Part shown: in pieces, positions 1 through 6,625 of the stretch | Numbering within the stretch: the stretch's first letter is position 1 | How the letters are laid out: each line of letters opens with the position of its first letter | Assembly (NCBI GenBank): GCA_019348305.1 | Contig: JAHWJQ010000080.1 | Coordinates: 1-8,770, forward strand | DNA length: 8,770 nucleotides | Origin: Actinomycetota bacterium | GTDB lineage: Bacteria > Actinomycetota > Acidimicrobiia > Acidimicrobiales > CADCTF01 | Direction of reading: 5' to 3' | Position numbers and translations under genes: made by a program | Notes under the pieces: generated by a model | Told to the model about the DNA's origin: nothing | What the model saw: only the letters and a program-made list of their open reading frames with translations | Databases searched by the model: none

Positions 1-1
1 C

Positions 2-856
2 CTCGACTCCCCGGCGAACCTCCGGCGGCGGTGGCACCCGTTGCGGGTCGCCCTGCGGCTGCCGGCGGGCCTGGTAGGCGCCTTGCTCACGCTGGCGGTG
101 ATCGCCGTCGCACTGGCCGCCGATGCCATCGCCCCCGGCGATCCCTTCCGCCTCGCCGGTCCGCCGCTGCGCCCTCCCGGCGGGGCCCACCCCATGGGCA
201 CCGACGACCTGGGCCGCGACCTGTTCGCCGGCGTGGTGCACGGGGTGCGCACGTCGCTGTTGATCGTCGCCGGCGTGACCGCCCTGTCGACCGTGGTCGG
301 GCTGGTCGTCGGGTTCACCGCCGGCTACCGCTGGGGGCTGGTCGACAGCGCGCTCATGCGCCTCACCGAGTTCGTGCAGGTGGTTCCCCGCTTCTTCCTG
401 GCCGTGGTGGCCATCGCCCTGTTCGGCCCCGGCACCGAGCGCCTGGTGGTGCTCCTCGGGCTCACGTCGTGGCCGCTCTTGGCCCGGGTGGTGCGGGCCG
501 AGAGCGCGTCGCTGCGGTCGACGGAGTTCGTGCTCGCCGCCCAGGCCTCCGGGGCACCGACGCTGCGCATCGTCATGCGCCACCTGCTGCCCAACGCGCT
601 GCCGCCGCTGATCGTCGTGATCGTCCTGACCGCCTCCCAGGTCGTGCTGGTGGAGGCCGGGCTCGCCTTCCTCGGCCTTGGTGACCCCGAGCTGGTGAGC
701 CTCGGTGGCCTGGCCTACAACGCCCAACGCTTCCTGCGCATCGCGTGGTGGATGGCCGCCTTCCCCGGGATCGCCATCGGCGCCGTCATCTTGGGCCTCA
801 ACCTCCTGGCCGACGGGTTGAACGACGCCCTCGACCCCCGCCGGGGAGGCGCGTGA
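2..856 (+). CDS. DppC/OppC-type ABC transporter permease, 5'-truncated
   Basis: Inner-membrane subunit of a dipeptide/oligopeptide/nickel-type ABC importer (binding-protein-dependent permease family). The frame is open to the left edge and reads LDSPANLRRRWHP before the first possible start, a TTG at 41. This looks like the basic cytoplasmic tail ahead of helix 1, so the gene most likely begins outside the window. Counting from the TTG, helix 1 is at about residues 10-30. The family motif GTDDLGRDLFAG is at 53-64, and the EAA coupling loop (EFVLAAQASGA through HLLPN) is at 162-185. The end has the typical FPGIAIG, NLLADGLNDALDPR pattern. Stop is TGA at 854-856. Family and fold are clear; the substrate is not. 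A DppB partner would be expected upstream, outside the window. No DppD/DppF ATPase gene follows, since the next gene converges on this one. Confidence 0.93.
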   Translation, partial: LDSPANLRRRWHPLRVALRLPAGLVGALLTLAVIAVALAADAIAPGDPFRLAGPPLRPPGGAHPMGTDDLGRDLFAGVVHGVRTSLLIVAGVTALSTVVGLVVGFTAGYRWGLVDSALMRLTEFVQVVPRFFLAVVAIALFGPGTERLVVLLGLTSWPLLARVVRAESASLRSTEFVLAAQASGAPTLRIVMRHLLPNALPPLIVVIVLTASQVVLVEAGLAFLGLGDPELVSLGGLAYNAQRFLRIAWWMAAFPGIAIGAVILGLNLLADGLNDALDPRRGGA

Positions 857-869
857 GCGGTCACTCGCC
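848..869. terminator. Imperfect palindrome between convergent stop codons; possible two-way terminator
   Basis: GGCG-c-GTGA, a GCGG loop, then TCAC-t-CGCC forms a nine-position stem with one mismatch. It is centred on the 4-bp gap between the convergent stops (TGA at 854-856 on +, TGA at 861-863 on -). It could slow polymerase arriving from either side. There is no T-run on either flank, so it is not a textbook intrinsic terminator. Part of the symmetry comes from the two facing stop codons. The structure is seen; the function is a guess. Confidence 0.3.
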
Positions 870-1757
870 TTCCAGCAGGATCCGCTCCTGCGGGCGGGCT
901 CGCAGCACCGTATCGATGTAGGAACCCAGGGCGACCTCGTTGTCAACGGGGCGGGCGGCGGCCTCGGAGAGGAAGTGCCGGTGCTCGAGGAGTTCGTGGA
1001 ACAGCTCAGGGGCCTCCCGGCTGCCCCTGAGCTCAGGGGGTACGGCGGCCACGATGGGCTCGTAGACGTCGGCGATCCAGCGGGCCGCGACCACTGCGGG
1101 AGGCAGGGCGGATCCGCTCGCGGCGCTCAGGTGGGCGCCGTAGGCGGCGATGTCGTTGAGCAGGCGGCGGGCCTGGTTCTCCTGTACCTGCAAGCCCGTG
1201 CGGCGGTTCAGCTCGCGGCTGTGATGGCCCTCTTCGACCAGCGCCGGTGTCACCCGCAGGCGCTGGCCTCCCACCTCGTGTTCGACGACCAGCTCGCCGA
1301 CGTCGAAGCCCAGGCCGTTGAGGCGGCGCAGGCGGCACTCGATGAGGTGGCGGTCCTCGAAGTCCATGTCCTGGGTGCCGGTCAGCTCGTCCCAGAGCAG
1401 GTGGTAGCGATGCTCGAAGGTCTCCGCGAACGCGACGACGTTGAGATCCTCCGAGAGCCGGTTGGCGGCCTGGAGATCGAGCAGACCGCCGGCCAGGTTC
1501 TCCTTGGCCGTCTCGACGTCGGCCAGCCGCATCCCGTCGGGGAGGGGCTGGTGGTGCTCGGCTGTCTCGGCGTCGACCAGGTAGGCCATGAACGAGCCGG
1601 CGTCGCGGCGGAACAGCAGGTTCGACAGAACGAAGCGCACGACGTGGCGGCTCACGCCGCGCACCAGCCGCTCGTCGATCCACTCGGCCAGAGGGAGTGA
1701 CCAAGGCAGGTCCAACAGGGCCAGCGGCTGGCGCCCGGGAACGAACTGCAGCCGCAC
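861..1757 (-). CDS. DUF4032-family protein (kinase-like family) with apparent internal loss of the kinase core
   Basis: 298 aa, GTG start 8 bp after the stop of the ATPase gene, so it is the last gene of the sugar-importer cluster. The N-terminus (LLDLPWSLPLAEW at 14-26, RGVSRHVVRFV at 33-43) and the region from residue 44 on (LSNLLFRRDAG, AYLVDAET, RRLNGLGFDVGE, EEGHHSREL, LQVQENQARRLLNDIAAY) match what I remember of actinobacterial DUF4032 proteins. Those are described as linked to lipopolysaccharide-kinase-like folds and are roughly 400 residues or longer. In them about 100 residues lie between RHVVRFV and LSNxLFRRDAG, including the nucleotide-binding lysine region and a GF(F/Y)WGD catalytic segment. 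Here the two blocks are joined directly at residues 43/44, in frame. The late metal-binding-type D of VDAET remains. The cellular role of the family is unknown to me. A weak GAGAG lies about 11 nt before the GTG. Either a degenerate gene that kept its frame, a remodelled protein, or an assembly deletion. Confidence 0.8.
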   Translation of the reverse strand: MRLQFVPGRQPLALLDLPWSLPLAEWIDERLVRGVSRHVVRFVLSNLLFRRDAGSFMAYLVDAETAEHHQPLPDGMRLADVETAKENLAGGLLDLQAANRLSEDLNVVAFAETFEHRYHLLWDELTGTQDMDFEDRHLIECRLRRLNGLGFDVGELVVEHEVGGQRLRVTPALVEEGHHSRELNRRTGLQVQENQARRLLNDIAAYGAHLSAASGSALPPAVVAARWIADVYEPIVAAVPPELRGSREAPELFHELLEHRHFLSEAAARPVDNEVALGSYIDTVLRARPQERILLEGE

Positions 1758-1765
1758 CGCCGGCG

Positions 1766-2956
1766 TTACTCTCGGATGGCGAGGTTGGTGTCGGGGTCGA
1801 AGAAGTGGAGCCGCTCCACCTCGACGGTGAACGTGGCGGGCTCGTCGATGGCGACCGTGGTGCGGGGATCGAGGCGGGCGATGATGCCGACGGCGTCGCC
1901 CTCGGTGAGGATGGTGTTCTCGCCCTGGGAGGTCCGGATGGCCGGAGCCCGAGCGTCGAGTTGGGCGTGCACGACGACCTCGGAGCCCAGCCCCTCACGC
2001 AGCAGCACCCGGACCGGGAGGGTGCGGGCAGGGTCGGCACCCTTGTCCACTGCCGCGTCCTCCAGGTTCTCGGGCCGGATGCCGACGACCACGTCGCGGC
2101 CGTCGTACTCCCGCAGCCGGGGGCTGTCAGCCAGCCGTTGGCGCGGGATCTCGAGGCGGCGCGACCCGATCGTCACCCCGGCTGACCCCGAGCCGCTCTC
2201 ACCGCCTTCGAAGTCGATCGTGCCCAGCACCAGGTTCATCTGGGGGGAGCCGATGAACGTGGCCACGAAGACGTTGTCGGGACGGTCGTAGAGGTTCTGC
2301 GGCGTGTCGATCTGTTGCAGGTAGCCATCGGAGAGCACCGCCACCCGGTGCCCCATGGTCATGGCCTCGGTCTGGTCGTGGGTCACGTAGATGGTGGTGA
2401 CGCCGAGGTTGTGCTGGAGCCGGCTGATCTCGGCCCGCATCTGGACCCGCAGCTTGGCGTCGAGGTTCGACAGTGGCTCGTCCATCAGGAAGACCTGGGG
2501 CCGGCGCACGATGGCCCGGCCCATCGCCACCCGCTGGCGCTGGCCCCCCGACAGCTGGCCCGGCTTGCGGTCGAGGTAGCTCGTCAGCTCGAGCAGCCGC
2601 GCCGCCTCGGCCACCCGCTGGTCGATCTCGGCCTTGGGCGTGTGGCGCAGCTTGAGGGCGAAGCCGATGTTGTCCCGTACGGTCATGTGCGGGTAGAGGG
2701 CATAGTTCTGGAAGACGAAGGCGATGTCACGGTCTTTCGGGTGGACGTCGTTGACCACCCGGTCGCCGATGGTCAACGTGCCCGAGCTGATGCTCTCGAG
2801 GCCGGCCACCATCCGCAGCGCCGTGGACTTGCCGCAGCCAGAGGGTCCCACCAGTACGAGGAACTCGCTGTCCTTGATGTCGAGGTCGAGGTCGTGGACG
2901 GCGTGGAACCCGTTCGGGTACTTCTTGTTGACGTTGTCGAGCACGACGGTGGCCAA
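1766..2956 (-). CDS. ugpC: Sugar ABC importer ATPase, MalK/UgpC/MsmK type
   Basis: 396 aa cytoplasmic ATPase that powers carbohydrate import by the two permeases encoded just upstream. All nucleotide-binding motifs are intact: Walker A GPSGCGKST at 37-45, Q-loop Q83 in FQNYALYPHMTV, signature LSGGQRQRVAMGRA at 135-148, Walker B VFLMDEP at 155-161 followed by D-loop SNLDA, and switch histidine H193 in YVTHDQTEAM. The C-terminal third is the MalK-type regulatory (TOBE/OB) domain, with FIGSPQMNLV after the ATPase core and GIRPENL further on. The length is normal for the subfamily. The start is a TTG, chosen because a perfect AGGAGG lies 6 nt upstream and the protein begins ATVVLDNVNKKYPNG, as in relatives. 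The symbol follows usual database naming; glycerol-3-phosphate as substrate is not implied. It lies 29 bp after the MalG-like permease gene. Confidence 0.96.
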   Translation of the reverse strand: MATVVLDNVNKKYPNGFHAVHDLDLDIKDSEFLVLVGPSGCGKSTALRMVAGLESISSGTLTIGDRVVNDVHPKDRDIAFVFQNYALYPHMTVRDNIGFALKLRHTPKAEIDQRVAEAARLLELTSYLDRKPGQLSGGQRQRVAMGRAIVRRPQVFLMDEPLSNLDAKLRVQMRAEISRLQHNLGVTTIYVTHDQTEAMTMGHRVAVLSDGYLQQIDTPQNLYDRPDNVFVATFIGSPQMNLVLGTIDFEGGESGSGSAGVTIGSRRLEIPRQRLADSPRLREYDGRDVVVGIRPENLEDAAVDKGADPARTLPVRVLLREGLGSEVVVHAQLDARAPAIRTSQGENTILTEGDAVGIIARLDPRTTVAIDEPATFTVEVERLHFFDPDTNLAIRE

Positions 2957-2962
2957 GGCTGT

Positions 2963-2968
2963 CCTCCT
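2963..2968 (-). promoter_or_regulatory. Shine-Dalgarno AGGAGG fixing the TTG start of the ATPase gene
   Basis: The minus strand reads AGGAGG, then six bases (acagcc), then TTG at 2956-2954. It is the strongest ribosome-binding site in the window. It supports the non-ATG start and suggests independent, efficient translation of the ATPase inside the operon. Confidence 0.85.
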
Positions 2969-2985
2969 ATGAGGGGTCCACGGGC

Positions 2986-3972
2986 TCAGCCCTTCACCGA
3001 CCCGGCCAGAAGGCCTCGGACGAAGTAGCGCTGCAGCGAGAAGAAGATGATGAGCGGCACGACCATCGAGATGAACGCGGCGGCCGGCAGCAACTCCGTG
3101 CCCTGCCCCCTCGAGGTCACGAGGTTCACGAGCTGCACCGTGAGCGGGCTGGCTGCCTTGTTCTGGCTGAGGAAGATGAGGGCGACGAGGTAGTCGTTCC
3201 AGACCCAGAGGAACTGGAAGATGGCGAAGGCGGCGATGGCCGGCTTGGCCAGCGGCAGCACGATCCTCCAGAAGATGCCGAAGTGCGTGGCGCCGTCTAT
3301 GCGGGCGGCCTCGAAGACGTCACCGGGCAGGGAGGCGATGTAGTTGTGCAGCAGGTAGATGGCCAGGGGCAGGCCGAACGCGGTGTGGGCCAGCCAGACG
3401 GCGATGGGCTTGTTGTTGAGGTCGAGGTCGGGGAAGACGATGTAGGTCGTCCCGGCCACGGTGAGGTGGGCACCGTTGGAGTACAGCTGCTGCAACGGGA
3501 CCAGCGCCATCTGGACCGGTACGGCCATCATGGCCAGCACGGCGATGAACAACCAGTGGCGCCCCTTGAAGTCCATCCACGCGAAGGCGTAGGCGGCCGC
3601 GGCGGCGATGGCGATGGGCACGGCCGTACCCGGGATGGCGATGGCGAAGGAGTTGAGCAGCGCTCTCCAGAACGGCAGTGAGCCGCCCGGCGGCTCGAAC
3701 AAGGCCCGCTGGTAGTTGTCGGTCGTGACCGTGGGGTCGGTGAAGGTCTCCCACCAGCCCGAGGTGAACTGCTCGGCCCCCGGCCGCAGGGAGTTGACGA
3801 GCAACCCGAAGGTGGGGATCGTCCAGAGGATCACCAGGGCCCACAGAACCGCGGTGGGCACGGTGGCCAGCACCCGATGGGTACGAGCCCCCACCGGCTC
3901 GGGCGTCACCCGGGTGGCCACTGCCGCGCCGGTGGCCACCGCGACGGGCGGCGGCGGCGCCTGAATGGTCAT
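2986..3972 (-). CDS. Carbohydrate ABC transporter permease, MalG/AglG-like
   Basis: 328 aa inner-membrane subunit, one of two pore proteins of the sugar importer. After a proline/alanine-rich cytoplasmic tail (1-33), six hydrophobic segments are visible at about 36-60, 103-131, 138-163, 190-211, 240-268 and 298-318. The coupling (EAA) loop EAARIDGATHFGIFWRIVLP at 221-240 is intact and is the contact for the MalK-type ATPase. FLWVWNDYLVAL after it and the ending SLQRYFVRGLLAGSVKG are typical of MalG-family permeases. ATG start, with AAGGA about 10 nt upstream in the 19-bp gap after the MalF-like gene. Within the family it looks closest to alpha-glucoside AglG-type subunits, judged mainly from its neighbours. 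Substrate not provable from sequence. Confidence 0.94.
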   Translation of the reverse strand: MTIQAPPPPVAVATGAAVATRVTPEPVGARTHRVLATVPTAVLWALVILWTIPTFGLLVNSLRPGAEQFTSGWWETFTDPTVTTDNYQRALFEPPGGSLPFWRALLNSFAIAIPGTAVPIAIAAAAAYAFAWMDFKGRHWLFIAVLAMMAVPVQMALVPLQQLYSNGAHLTVAGTTYIVFPDLDLNNKPIAVWLAHTAFGLPLAIYLLHNYIASLPGDVFEAARIDGATHFGIFWRIVLPLAKPAIAAFAIFQFLWVWNDYLVALIFLSQNKAASPLTVQLVNLVTSRGQGTELLPAAAFISMVVPLIIFFSLQRYFVRGLLAGSVKG

Positions 3973-3982
3973 TGGCGCACCA

Positions 3983-3987
3983 TCCTT
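3983..3987 (-). promoter_or_regulatory. Shine-Dalgarno-like AAGGA for the MalG-like gene
   Basis: AAGGA on the minus strand ends 10 nt before the ATG at 3972-3970, in the short gap between the two permease genes. The spacing is slightly long but acceptable. It supports the chosen start. Confidence 0.5.
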
Positions 3988-3991
3988 GGGC

Positions 3992-5173
3992 TCACACCCC
4001 CACCTCCTGGCGGGTGCGGCGGATGTTGACCCACATCACGGGCAGCACGAGCACGAGGATCATCACCGCGAAGGTGGCCGAGGACGTGAAGTTGCCGTTG
4101 CGCAGGCCCTCGTACATCCGGTTGGCCAGCACGTCGGTGCCCGCCGCCCCCCCGGTGGTGGCCTTCACGAGGTCGAAGATCTTGAGCACCGTGATGGTCA
4201 GGGTGGTGACCACCACCGCGATCGTTGGGGTGATCTGGGGCAGGGTCACCCTCCAGAAGACCTGCACCTCGTTGGCGCCGTCGACCCGGGCCGCCTCCAA
4301 CAACTCCGTCGGCACCCCCTTGATGGCCGCCGACAGCACCACCATGGCGAAGCCACTCTGGATCCAGATCATGATGATCATGATGAAGAAGTTGTTCCAC
4401 GGGGCGATGGTGCCGGCGCTCGAGGTCCCCCGCAGGAAGTCGATGGGGTCGCCGGGCCACAAGACGTTGAGCAGGCCCTCGGCCTGGCCCGCACCCGGGG
4501 TGTCATAGACGTACTTCCAGATGACCGCCGCCCCCACGAGGGAGATGGCCATCGGCATGAAGATCAGGGTCTTGGCCGCCGTCTCGTTCCGGGAACGGTC
4601 GGCCAGCACGGCCAGGGCCAAGCCGAACAGCGTGGCCAGCCCGGCCACCGCCGCCACCCACCAGAGGTTGTTCCAGATGATCCCTCGCAGCGTCGAGAAC
4701 ACCGCCAGCAGGGCGGCGATGACGGCAACCGCGAGGGCGGTCGAAGCCAACGGGTGGGACAGGTCGAGGGCCTGGCCCGAACCCGTGCCCCGCGCCGCGC
4801 TGGCCCGGGCGACGGCGACGCCCACCACCACCAGCACGAGGGCGGCGAGGAAGAGCCGGCTGGTGAGGACCTGGCCCAAGCCGTCGAAGCTGATGACGTT
4901 GCGGTCGGCAAGGGCCGCCCGCCACTGGGCCAGGCTGAAGCCCCCCTCTCCCCGCCGGCCGGCCCGGAAGCTCAGGGCGATGGTCCGGATGGCGGGGATG
5001 ATGAGCGCGGCAACGAGGAAGACCAGGGCCGGCCCCACGAACAGCCACGGGCGCAGGCGCGTCTCCCACCGCTGGCCGGTGCGGTCGAGGGCCAGGTTCA
5101 GGGCGGTGAACAGGCCGGCGACGACGGCCAGAGCCGCGACCACCCCCACCACGGTGGAGACGAGCGTGTCCAC
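3992..5173 (-). CDS. Carbohydrate ABC transporter permease, MalF/AglF-like, with extra membrane segments
   Basis: 393 aa partner of the MalG-like subunit. The core reads like AglF: IFMPMAISLVGAAVIWKYVY at 204-223, PWNNFFIMIIMIWIQSGFAM at 258-277, coupling loop EAARVDGANEVQVFWRVTLP at 293-312, and LANRMYEGLRNGNF before the last helix, with a basic IRRTRQE tail. It is longer than usual for this branch (about 300-330 residues from memory). There is an added N-terminal hydrophobic segment (about 5-26) before the first canonical helix (about 43-64). A stretch from about 72 to 162 contains two more (about 106-123 and 142-160) before RGIIWNNLWW rejoins the family pattern. The GTG start has no clear Shine-Dalgarno sequence, and in-frame GTG codons follow at residues 8, 9 and 11, so the start is uncertain by a few codons. 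It begins 9 bp after the binding-protein gene, suggesting translational coupling. Confidence 0.92.
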   Translation of the reverse strand: MDTLVSTVVGVVAALAVVAGLFTALNLALDRTGQRWETRLRPWLFVGPALVFLVAALIIPAIRTIALSFRAGRRGEGGFSLAQWRAALADRNVISFDGLGQVLTSRLFLAALVLVVVGVAVARASAARGTGSGQALDLSHPLASTALAVAVIAALLAVFSTLRGIIWNNLWWVAAVAGLATLFGLALAVLADRSRNETAAKTLIFMPMAISLVGAAVIWKYVYDTPGAGQAEGLLNVLWPGDPIDFLRGTSSAGTIAPWNNFFIMIIMIWIQSGFAMVVLSAAIKGVPTELLEAARVDGANEVQVFWRVTLPQITPTIAVVVTTLTITVLKIFDLVKATTGGAAGTDVLANRMYEGLRNGNFTSSATFAVMILVLVLPVMWVNIRRTRQEVGV

Positions 5174-5182
5174 GGCCGTCGG

Positions 5183-6502
5183 TTAGGACTTCGGCCAGGA
5201 CGCTTCGACGTTGTTGAGGAACGTCTTGGCGTCGGATGACCCGAGCACCCAGTTGGTGCCTTCCTTCCAGAACGACCCGGCGCCCACTTCGCTGGGCATG
5301 CTGTCGGAGCCGTCGAAGCGCACGGGGTCGCTCTTGACCAGCAGTTCGGCCAGGGTGCGGTCGAGGTCGTCCGCGTACTTCGACCTGTCGTGTTCCTTGT
5401 TGGGGGAGATGAAGCCGCCCTTTTCTGCCTCGTTGCGCGCGTCGGCGTACTCCGGGCTGGCCAGGAACTTGAGGGCTTCCAGGGTGGCTTCGTTGTCGTT
5501 GAAGGCGACGACGTAGGTGCCGCCCGACAGCATCACCTTCCCGAACTTGTCGTCGATGGTCGGCAGGTAGAAGGCACTGACGTCCCCGTCGTCACCGAAG
5601 GTCACGTTGCCCTTGTCCTTGAACTGGGCGGCGTAGAAGTTGGCCTGGCGGTGCATGCCGCACTTGCCGTCGACGATGGGCAGGCCGGCCTGGGCGAAGC
5701 CCGTCGACGCGATGGACTGGCGGCCGTTGAGCACGTTGCCCTGCGTGAACCAGATCCTTTCGATCATCTCGGCTGCCTTGGCCACCTTGGGGTCGTTGAA
5801 GGGGATCTCGTGGGCCACCCACTGGTCGTAGACGTCGGGGCCGTGGAGGCGCAGCATCAGGTCCTCCATCCAGTCGGTGAGAGGCCAGCCGGTGGCGTCA
5901 CCCGACTCGATGCCGATGCACCACGGGGCGATGCCGTCGGCCTTCATCCTGTCCTGCAGCGACATCAGCTCGTCCCAGGTGTCCGGGATCTCATAGCCCT
6001 TGGACTTGAACGTCTTGGGCGAGTACCACACGAGGCTCTTCACGTCGGCTTTGTTGGGGACCCCCAGCACCTTCCCGCCCACCGTGACCAGGTCCCAGAG
6101 GTAGGGGTTGAACTGGTCGCGGTGCTCGTCGAGCAGCTCCTTGGGGACCGGCGTGATCTTGTCGGCGAGATCCTTCACGAGGCCCGGCTGGGGGATGACG
6201 GCGATGTCGGGGAGGTCGCCCCCCTCGGCCGCCACCCGGATCTGGGTCTCGAAGTCGCGGGACCCGGTGTAGCTGGTCTGCACTCCGCTTTCCTCGGTGA
6301 AGGCGGTGAGCGCCGCGGTGAAGCCGTCGGCCTCGGCCCCCGTCTCCGGCCCCGACACGGTGATGGCGGTCTTCCTCGGCTCACCGCCGCCCGCCTCTCC
6401 CCCGGTGCCGGCTTCCTCTTGGGCGCAGGCCCCCGCAATGAACACCAGCGCTGCGACAGCCGCGAGTGCTGACGAGCGGCTGGAACGAGCCCTCCTGATC
6501 AT
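5183..6502 (-). CDS. Sugar-binding lipoprotein of the ABC importer, AglE-like
   Basis: 439 aa extracytoplasmic solute-binding protein that captures sugar for the permease pair. It has a lipoprotein signal: basic n-region MIRRARSSR, hydrophobic stretch, then FIAGAC with Cys26 as the lipidated residue (alanine at -3 is less common but allowed). A Gly/Glu-rich linker (27-43) follows. The mature part matches family-1-type sugar-binding proteins of the AglE (alpha-glucoside) branch: GGDLPDIAVIPQPG at 94-107, PWCIGIESGDATGWPLTDW at 193-211, CGMHRQANF at 281-289, GGFISPNK at 362-369, VRFDGSDSMPSEVGAGSFW at 394-412. Cys195 and Cys281 may form a disulfide. I chose the ATG at 6502 because it gives a proper signal peptide and has GGAGAG just upstream; a TTG at 6595 would add 31 basic, unlikely residues. 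First gene of the transporter operon. The exact sugar is unknown. Confidence 0.94.
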   Translation of the reverse strand: MIRRARSSRSSALAAVAALVFIAGACAQEEAGTGGEAGGGEPRKTAITVSGPETGAEADGFTAALTAFTEESGVQTSYTGSRDFETQIRVAAEGGDLPDIAVIPQPGLVKDLADKITPVPKELLDEHRDQFNPYLWDLVTVGGKVLGVPNKADVKSLVWYSPKTFKSKGYEIPDTWDELMSLQDRMKADGIAPWCIGIESGDATGWPLTDWMEDLMLRLHGPDVYDQWVAHEIPFNDPKVAKAAEMIERIWFTQGNVLNGRQSIASTGFAQAGLPIVDGKCGMHRQANFYAAQFKDKGNVTFGDDGDVSAFYLPTIDDKFGKVMLSGGTYVVAFNDNEATLEALKFLASPEYADARNEAEKGGFISPNKEHDRSKYADDLDRTLAELLVKSDPVRFDGSDSMPSEVGAGSFWKEGTNWVLGSSDAKTFLNNVEASWPKS

Positions 6503-6506
6503 GGGT

Positions 6507-6512
6507 CTCTCC
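6507..6512 (-). promoter_or_regulatory. Shine-Dalgarno GGAGAG for the binding-lipoprotein gene
   Basis: GGAGAG on the minus strand lies 4 nt before the ATG at 6502-6500 (6 nt if counted from GGAG). It favours this ATG over an in-frame ATG 12 bases upstream, which has no purine-rich site before it. Confidence 0.65.
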
Positions 6513-6550
6513 ATCTGGGCAGGGCGGGCCCGAGAACCGGCCCGCCGTCG

Positions 6551-6560
6551 GTTGTTCAAC
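6551..6560. repeat. Inverted-repeat element, copy 1 (possible operator)
   Basis: GTTGTTCAAC, itself a GTTG/CAAC dyad. The same 10 bases occur in reverse orientation at 6602-6611. This copy sits at or just past the predicted transcription start of the sugar-importer operon, where a bound repressor could block initiation. The sequence match is certain; the operator role is inference. Confidence 0.45.
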
Positions 6561-6566
6561 GAGGCG

Positions 6567-6595
6567 TTCCTACCCCCTCGGTGAACCCCACGCAA
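6567..6595 (-). promoter_or_regulatory. Candidate promoter of the sugar-importer operon
   Basis: On the minus strand TTGCGT (6595-6590) and TAGGAA (6572-6567) are separated by 17 bases, the standard spacing for a housekeeping sigma factor. The -35 is moderate and the -10 weak. It would start a transcript near 6560, leaving a leader of roughly 58 nt before the binding-protein ATG. This 132-bp region is the only gap in the cluster large enough for a promoter, which adds some weight. Confidence 0.3.
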
Positions 6596-6598
6596 TCA

Positions 6599-6611
6599 GT
6601 TGTTGAACAAC
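6599..6611. repeat. Inverted-repeat element, copy 2 (possible operator)
   Basis: GTTGTTGAACAAC is a perfect 6-bp dyad around a central G. Its last ten bases (6602-6611) are the exact reverse complement of the element at 6551-6560. It lies directly upstream of the candidate -35. The centres of the two 10-mers are 51 bp apart, close to five DNA turns. It is compatible with a dimeric or looping regulator. It lacks the central CG usual for LacI-family operators, so the regulator family is open. Confidence 0.5.
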
Positions 6612-6625
6612 ACGGGCACTTGGTG

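Noticed and set aside
1033..2040. A 335-codon minus-strand frame overlapping the DUF4032 and ATPase genes
   Set aside because: Dominated by Arg, Pro, Ser and Ala; it is an out-of-frame reading of two recognised genes on the same strand.
1766..2956. Glycerol-3-phosphate import, as the UgpC name suggests
   Set aside because: The ATPase subfamily is shared by many sugar importers; the neighbouring binding protein and permeases look alpha-glucoside-like rather than UgpB/A/E-like.
3965..5239. A 424-codon open frame on the + strand opposite the two permease genes
   Set aside because: It is rich in His, Asp, Gly and Arg with no recognisable domain, and lies antisense to two clearly recognised permeases. 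High GC content leaves antisense frames open by chance.
5390..6472. A 360-codon open frame on the + strand opposite the binding-lipoprotein gene
   Set aside because: No family signature and low-complexity composition; the opposite strand encodes an intact AglE-like protein with signal peptide and conserved motifs.
6503..6595. TTG start at 6595 that would extend the binding lipoprotein by 31 residues
   Set aside because: The extra residues are basic and would bury the signal peptide; the ATG at 6502 has a ribosome-binding site and the correct lipoprotein start. The stretch also overlaps the candidate promoter.
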